Shown here: positions 58,541 through 64,000 of the stretch, in pieces
How the letters are laid out: the number at the start of each line of letters is the position of its first letter
Position numbering within the stretch: position 1 is the stretch's first letter
From: Oidiodendron maius Zn
Taxonomy: Eukaryota; Ascomycota; Leotiomycetes; Myxotrichaceae
Direction: 5' to 3'
DNA length: 64,000 nucleotides
Assembly: GCA_000827325.1 (NCBI GenBank)
Contig: KN832879.1
Coordinates: 124,001 to 188,000, forward strand
Notes under the pieces: generated by a model
The model's database searches: none
Seen by the model: only the letters and a program-made list of their open reading frames with translations
Told to the model about the DNA's origin: nothing
Program-made: the position numbers and the translations under genes

Positions 58541-59064
58541 TGGGAGGAGGATGAGCTGTCTCGGACCTGACCAAGGTAGGAAGAAGGGAGGGGTGAGTGG
58601 AGAAGAGAGCAAAGGCTCGTTGCAAGAGAAAGGGAAGGAGGTGGTGGATTGAGAGATGGTTGAAAGTGCAGGTGGTACCAAGTATTGGATTGGCACCACT
58701 GGCATGCGACAGAGCTAATTCGGCTTCGGATAAACCAGGGCTGCTCGGAGCAGTGGAAAAAACTGTGCTCGCAGGCTTGTGAGATCGCGGCTAGGGCTAG
58801 ACGTATAAGAATGGGTGACCTCGGCTTCGAAGTGTGTAGATATTGTAATTGGCCAATTTACTCTCCTTCTTCACATCGTCTGCGAAGAATGTAGTCGTCA
58901 GCTTCAGAGGGATTACACGTGACCTCCAACACGTGATATGGCGTCCCGGCCACCGGACTATTCCTAATTGGCGAAGCTGTGTGAAGCTGCCGCGAACACA
59001 GAGTAGCCTTGGATTTAAGATCACGATTCTCAAAACATCTCCCCATCCTCCTCACACACCCATC
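58541..59064. promoter_or_regulatory. Divergent promoter (adk1 / rpn8)
   Basis: These 524 bp lie between divergent starts of two housekeeping genes. A CT/CA-rich tract sits just before rpn8. I see no exact match to the yeast proteasome element GGTGGCAAA. Confidence 0.5.
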
Positions 59065-60235
59065 ATGCCTGCCACGACCGCCGAAACCCTTTCCCTCGTC
59101 ACAAGGAACGTCTCTGTAGCTCCTCTCGTTCTCCTCTCAGCAGCAGACCACTATGGCCGCTCAGCAAAGGGCACGCGCAAACGAGTGGTGGGAGTGCTGT
59201 TAGGACAGAACGATGGGAAGAATGTGCGGGTATCAAACAGTTTTGCTGGTGAGACTACCTCCGCCGCTGTGCGTTGGTTGCCTTTGAGCTTGCTTGCTAA
59301 TATGGAGATCATTCAGTGCCTTTCGAAGAAGATGAAAAAGACCCGTCAGTATGGTTCCTGGACCACAACTACGTCGAGTCAATGAACGACATGTTCAAAA
59401 AGATCAATGCTCGGGAGAAACTTGTTGGGTGGTACCACTCTGGACCGAAGCTGAGAGCATCGGATTTGGAGATTAACGAGTTATTCAAGAGATATACACC
59501 GAATCCATTACTCGTAATCATCGACGTTCAACCAAAAGAGGCCGGAGTGCCAACAGATGCGTACTTTGCAGTGGAAGAGATTAAAGATGTGAGAGTACTT
59601 GAGATGTTTATTGAAGAATACATGCTAATATATACAAGGACGGTACTACCACCTCCAAGACTTTCGTACACACACCCTCGATCATCGAAGCCGAAGAAGC
59701 GGAGGAGATTGGCGTGGAGCATTTATTGAGAGACATCCGGGATGTAGCTGTCGGGACCCTATCGACACGGATCACATCACAACTTCAATCCTTACAAGGC
59801 TTGCACCTACGATTACGAGACATCGGACAGTATTTACAAAAAGTGCTGGACGGGCAGCTCCCCGTCAACCATGCCATCCTAGGCAACCTGCAAGACGTCT
59901 TCAACCTCCTACCCAACCTCTCTACACCAAAATCCTCCTCTCAGCTCCCTAATGGGGCCGAGGCGCCGGCCAGCGAGCTCGCACACGCGATGAGCATCAA
60001 GACCAATGATCAGTTGATGGCTATCTACCTGAGCAGTCTGATCCGAGCGATCACGGCCTTCCATGATCTGATTGAGAATAAGATCCAGAACCGGCAGCAG
60101 CAGGAGGAGAAAGAAAGCAAAGAAGAGGGAAAGGATGAGAAGGACAGGAAGGGCTCCGCGAATGGGGTGAACGGGGAGGCCAAGGAAGGGAAGGACGGCG
60201 AGAAAGAGAAAGACGAAAAGGATAAAAAGAAGTGA
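59065..60235 (+). CDS. rpn8: 26S proteasome regulatory subunit Rpn8
   Basis: Three exons (59065-59248, 59317-59588, 59639-60235) give 350 residues. The MPN domain runs from [14 protein letters not shown] to about residue 180, with [20 protein letters not shown]. The zinc-binding JAMM histidines are absent, as expected for Rpn8, the non-catalytic partner of Rpn11. Splicing yields [23 protein letters not shown]. The C-terminal helices ([38 protein letters not shown]) are conserved. The last 50 residues are a Lys/Glu-rich low-complexity tail. It forms part of the proteasome lid. Confidence 0.97.
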
Positions 60236-60495
60236 TTGTTGTGGTAATATAGCGGCGTTTGATCTCGGGGCTGGCTGCATGGCGTATCGCAGAGCATGAT
60301 GAGCCACTTGTATGATAGATGCGTAGCTCATAGAATACTAGCCACGCACGCTTTTGGCTCCTATCTCTAGGTATCTACGTACTGATCCCCGGTTCTAATC
60401 CTTATGCAACGCCAATAAATGTGAATGCCATCTCTTCCTAACTCCTCAGATGCACCAATAAATTTACATCAAATCTCAATTTGCCACCGCCATCC
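60236..60495. other. Convergent intergenic spacer
   Basis: These 260 bp between the rpn8 and SWIM-gene stop codons hold presumed 3' UTRs only. Confidence 0.45.
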
Positions 60496-61323
60496 TCAGC
60501 TCCCGGCAATCCCAGCACCCTCCTCCCTTCCTGCCCTCCATTCCCTAACATACGTCCCTAAAACCCCCTCACAGCGCTCAGCAAGCAGACATGCAAGGAG
60601 ATGCTTACACACCGGAATCTCGTCTTCCCCTCCTTCTCTCCCATTGAAACTCAAGCCCCCTACATCCCCGCCCTCCCACGCCTCATTCTGCTCATAGTCT
60701 TCAGATTCAAGTGGAGGATACACGGGAGGGAAAGCAGCGAACGCGAATGCCGCGCAGTCACAATTCCATGCTTTCAAACGGACCGTGTAGACCAACCCGC
60801 CACTTGGAAGATCAGCGTGTCCCGCGGCTGGCGCATGATACTTTGAGCGGGCCTGGAATTGTGCGGAGCGGACTCGATAGAATATATCTCCTCGTGCATG
60901 CGGCATACCCTGGCCGCGGGAGATTTCTTGTTCCTCGTCTTTAGCCACGGCTGCGCCAACTTCGGACAGGGAAATAGAGGAATCGACTACTCCTTGTTGC
61001 TGAGACGATGAAGATATACGCACGCGCATAACGAGTCCCCGATCTAAGAGATCCAGCGCCTGAAGAAGTGTTGGCGGGGGGAAGAGCACGTGCAGAGTTG
61101 CGAGGAGAGCTTTTTGGCTTGCGGAGAGGGTTTTAAGAGGGTTTGACGGTGTTGGTAGAGATGTGGTTGTTGATTTGGATTTAGAATTGGGACTGGCATC
61201 GGTGGTTGATGTGGGTTGTGGTGATGAGGTAGAAAGTGACTTTAGGAGGGATGTTAAAAGAGCGCGGGGTGTTGGGAGGGGTTGGTAGAGGTGTGGTTGT
61301 TGATTTGGATTTAGAAGGGACAT
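60496..61323 (-). CDS. SWIM zinc-finger protein, Sws1/Shu2-like
   Basis: A single exon of 275 residues. The SWIM finger CxCxnCxH is visible as NCDCAAFAFAAF and then PVCKHLLACLLAERC, separated by an acidic insert. Upstream, GDIFYRVRSAQFQ precedes it in the manner of Sws1/ZSWIM7 proteins, and LLATLHVLFPPPTLLQALDLLD is a helical N-terminal segment. Sws1/Shu2 proteins work with Rad51 paralogues in the Shu complex to assist recombination. The assignment is by motif order, so moderate. The first 60 codons are Ser/Thr/Pro-rich and contain a frame-shifted duplication, so the exact start is less certain. Confidence 0.78.
   Translation of the reverse strand: MSLLNPNQQPHLYQPLPTPRALLTSLLKSLSTSSPQPTSTTDASPNSKSKSTTTSLPTPSNPLKTLSASQKALLATLHVLFPPPTLLQALDLLDRGLVMRVRISSSSQQQGVVDSSISLSEVGAAVAKDEEQEISRGQGMPHARGDIFYRVRSAQFQARSKYHAPAAGHADLPSGGLVYTVRLKAWNCDCAAFAFAAFPPVYPPLESEDYEQNEAWEGGDVGGLSFNGREGGEDEIPVCKHLLACLLAERCEGVLGTYVREWRAGREEGAGIAGS
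61151..61186 (-). repeat. Direct repeat, downstream copy (with 61281-61316)
   Basis: A 36-bp unit is repeated at 61281-61316 with one mismatch, 130 bp apart. In this copy the coding frame reads SKSKSTTTSLPT. Confidence 0.9.
61281..61316 (-). repeat. Direct repeat, copy at the start of the SWIM gene
   Basis: This copy directly follows the start codon. Because the spacing of 130 bp is not a multiple of three, it is read in another frame, as LLNPNQQPHLYQ. Confidence 0.9.
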
Positions 61324-61574
61324 CGTTGCTGGAATTTAGAGATAGGTAGATGAGAGTCTTGGTCATTTTGTGTCATTTTTTTTTGAGATGAGTTTGGATT
61401 ACATGCATAGATGTGAGTTTGAATCTGAAATCAAGTGGTCGAACTCACATGATTACAGCACGTGAGGTTGCTATTCGAAGAAGTGTCGAGACTTTGTTAC
61501 ATCGCATTCTTTTGATATTTTACAATTGATATACATTCGTCATCGTCATCTGTACATTTTCCAGCCGCCACATC
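61324..61574. promoter_or_regulatory. Upstream region of the SWIM gene
   Basis: Only 251 bp separate the hem13 stop codon from the SWIM-gene start codon, both on the minus strand. The stretch is AT-rich with a T-run near 61376-61385. Confidence 0.45.
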
Positions 61575-62862
61575 CTAAGAAACCCAGTCTACAGGCTCCC
61601 TCAGGACATCGACTAGACGCTGCTCCCTGCTTCCCTTTTCAGGCTCGTGCATGTACCTCCAGCTCGCCGACAGAGGCAGGCTCATCAAGATGCTCTCCAC
61701 TCTAGCACTAGGTGTATTCAAACCAAAAGCTGTGCCCCTGTCATGCACAAGGTTGAACTCCACGTATCGGCCTCTCCTAATCTGCTGCCATTGCTTCTCG
61801 TGCTCCGTAAACGGCATATCCTTCCTCTTGTTAATGATAGGAAGATATGAAGGCAGGAAAGCCTTTAGGCAGCCTTGGATGAAAGCAAACGTGTTCTCCT
61901 GGTCCTTCTCGCTCTCGTCCAAGTCATCAAAGAAGATGCCGCCGACGCCACGTCTCTCACCACGGTGTTTGTTGTTGAAATAATCGTCACACCATTTCTT
62001 GAAACGTGGGTAGTAAGCCTTGTCGTGAGTGTCGCAAGCATCCTTTATCGTCTTGTGGAAGTGTACGGCATCCTCGTCGAAGAGATAGCACGGTGTGAGA
62101 TCTGTACCACCGCCAAACCACCACGTATTTTGGGTGCCGTCCTCGTTCGTGGTCTCAAAGTAGCGATAATTGAGATGCACAGTTGGGGCCATGGGGTTCT
62201 TGGGGTGCAGAACCATGCTCAATCCGGCAGCGTAGAAATCCAAAGAGTTCACGCCGGGGTCCATTGCTTTGTGATTCACACGCATCTTCTCAATGGCAGC
62301 ACGCGGAAGCGTCCCATACACCACACTGATATTGACACCGGCCTTCTCAAAGACATTGCCATCCTGGAGGACCTGTGAGATGCCCCCACCACCATTCGGC
62401 CGCGTCCAGGTATCTACCCGGAATTTCTTGCCATCCACCTTTTCTAGTTCCCTAACGATTTCCTTTTGTTGCTCCTTTATGAATGCTTCCATGCGCAGTC
62501 GCATGGGTGAGTTGCTAGTTATCCCAGATTCTCGTACAGCTAAGCTATCCTTCTCAGCCATTGAGGCCCCATCAAGCTTTGATGGTTCGTCCGTGAGCTG
62601 TATCAAGTCAGAAGTACTCTGAAGGGCGTCTCGGCAGAGCTACCATAGAATAGACCAGCGTCCCAATAAACACTAACCCTACAACTATTCTTGTCTTGGG
62701 AGCCCATGGGCCTCTTGGAGGCTCAGGCAGTTTTTTGAATTTGGGCAATCTGTTGGAGCCTGCATAAGCTCGCCGACATGGGAGTCGTGGAGCTGTTCGG
62801 GTTCTGGTGGGCACTCTTTGCAGGGCGCGGAGGCGCAGATAGGGGCCAAGGGAGGCCGACAT
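61575..62862 (-). CDS. hem13: Coproporphyrinogen III oxidase (oxygen-dependent)
   Basis: Two exons (62862-62644, 62597-61575) give 413 residues. The enzyme core includes [43 protein letters not shown] and [17 protein letters not shown], the family signature, plus [12 protein letters not shown]. It converts coproporphyrinogen III to protoporphyrinogen IX in haem synthesis. Exon 1 adds an Arg-rich, acid-free presequence ([20 protein letters not shown]) and one hydrophobic span ([15 protein letters not shown]), then a spacer. This predicts import to mitochondria with an inner-membrane anchor, unlike the cytosolic yeast enzyme. It is divergent from atg8. Confidence 0.96.
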
Positions 62863-63485
62863 TATGGATGAAATGAAAAGTCTCTTTCTTTATGAACGAA
62901 GGATTGCCATGCAACAGAAAAACAAGAGCCAACAAAGGTGAAGGGAGAAACGGGATATGAATTGGGGCAGCGGATAATTGATAGAGCGTTGATTTGGTGC
63001 CTTAGTCACCAAGGCATCATAAGACTGCTAGGCATCGGAAGACAGGGCAGGATGACGCGGGAAGATGGGCAGAGCCATGATGGAGTTAGATAATCGATTC
63101 TTTACTTGTGAGAGAAGCTGTGGGCAAGGACGACGGAGGGGGAGAGAAAGAAAGATATGGGGTTGGAGATAAAATCTAGGCATTTATACGTATGTTATAC
63201 ACGATATAATACAGGAATTACGGTGTTCAATGTGCGTGCCTATATTCCGGCGTGACCTGGCTGATTCACCGCCGCCCGGTAGCGAGGACGAGTCACTGGA
63301 TGCCCCTCATCATCATCCATCGCTGCCTCGAGCCCATCTTCTACTTCCATCCACCAAGCTACATCAACATTAACACCAACCACCCACATCCACCACCACT
63401 CCTCCACTTCCCACCTTCTTCATCCCAAGCAATAACAACGCCACTACCACTCTCTCCTCCTCTTACGTCCACATCAACCATCACC
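62863..63485. promoter_or_regulatory. Divergent promoter (hem13 / atg8)
   Basis: This 623-bp region lies between divergent starts. The last 150 bp before atg8 are C/A/T-rich (caccaaccacccacatccacc and similar), typical of strong fungal leaders. No binding site is assigned. Confidence 0.5.
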
Positions 63486-63998
63486 ATGCGATCCAAGTTC
63501 AAGGACGAGCACCCCTTCGAGAAGCGCAAGGCTGAAGCCGAACGTATCGTGAGTCCTACCTCTCCCTCCTCTCCCATCTCCCATATCAGTTCTAGCTAAC
63601 CATCCATCTCTCCTCTCCAGCGTCAAAAATACTCTGATCGGATCCCCGTTATCTGCGAGAAGGTCGAAAAGTCAGACATCGCGACGATTGACAAGAAGAA
63701 GTACCTCGTGCCGGCCGACCTCACGGTTGGCCAGTTCGTGTACGTCATCCGCAAGCGTATCAAGCTGTCCCCCGAGAAGGCCATCTTCATCTTTGTCGAT
63801 GAGGTCCTGCCGCCCACCGCTGCGCTGATGAGCAGCATCTACGAGGAGCACAAAGACGAGGACGGGTACGTCACCGCCATTCACTGCTTTCCAGCCCCAG
63901 CCATACAACACAGCTAGCTGACTTGTGATAACCACAGATTTCTCTACATATCCTACTCTGGCGAGAACACCTTCGGCGAGGAGTTCGAGTTAGCATAA
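63486..63998 (+). CDS. atg8: Autophagy ubiquitin-like protein Atg8
   Basis: Three exons (63486-63548, 63621-63865, 63938-63998) give 122 residues. [20 protein letters not shown], the hydrophobic-pocket region [30 protein letters not shown] and [20 protein letters not shown] are nearly invariant. Gly116 in ENTFG is the residue exposed by Atg4, which removes the six-residue tail EEFELA, and then joined to phosphatidylethanolamine on autophagosome membranes. The stop codon is two bases from the window end. Confidence 0.98.
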
Positions 63999-64000
63999 CG

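Overview
This window is nuclear DNA of a filamentous ascomycete (Pezizomycotina). The evidence is many short introns of about 45-100 bp with GT...CTAAC/CTGAC...AG signals, closely packed genes on both strands, long N-terminally extended housekeeping proteins, and typical mould families: a DUF726 lipase-like protein, a GH128 wall enzyme, an A-T-R adenylate-forming reductase and a Zn2Cys6 regulator. Species and class cannot be fixed from the sequence alone. I assembled gene models by hand from splice signals and checked that exon phases add up to whole codons. I see no tRNA or rRNA gene, no CRISPR array and no recognisable mobile element.

Layout. 1-4.3 kb: the 3' part of an uncharacterised gene, a mitochondrial NTF2-like protein gene and ypt1 (Rab1). 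6.2-14.1 kb, all on the minus strand: a secreted GH128 glucanase-like protein, a cytosolic carnitine acetyltransferase and RAD57. 14.8-17.4 kb: a divergent pair of sugar/carbonyl oxidoreductases (an aldo-keto reductase and a Gfo/Idh/MocA dehydrogenase). 17.9-22.6 kb: a small ubiquitin protease with an odd catalytic box, TRM9 tRNA methyltransferase and a Myb-type DNA-binding protein. 22.6-25.95 kb holds no gene I can support. 25.95-33.2 kb: tubulin cofactor B, a DUF726 protein and a membrane RING-H2 ubiquitin ligase. 34-37.6 kb: a 1,132-residue NRPS-like reductase. 37.6-44 kb is a decayed, gene-poor stretch with a kinase-like pseudogene and exon-like scraps.

44-48.1 kb: a DCG1-type Asp/hydantoin racemase and, divergent from it, a DAL81/TamA-like Zn2Cys6 activator. 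Their shared upstream region carries a perfect palindrome of two GATA-factor sites, so a small nitrogen-catabolism module is likely. 48.7-64 kb is a dense housekeeping block: PCF11, a secreted I9 inhibitor-like protein, HOOK, a hypothetical gene, adenylate kinase, RPN8, a SWIM-finger protein (Sws1/Shu2-like), HEM13 and ATG8.

Many genes form divergent pairs with 370-1,500 bp shared promoters (NTF2-like/ypt1, AKR/Gfo-Idh, USP/TRM9, DUF726/RING, racemase/TF, PCF11/I9, ADK1/RPN8, HEM13/ATG8). RAD57 and the Sws1-like protein belong to the same recombination pathway but lie 46 kb apart. The most interesting points are the racemase-regulator module with its GATA palindrome, the unusual ubiquitin protease, the decayed island beside the NRPS-like gene, a GC-AG intron, and a frame-shifted internal duplication in the SWIM gene.
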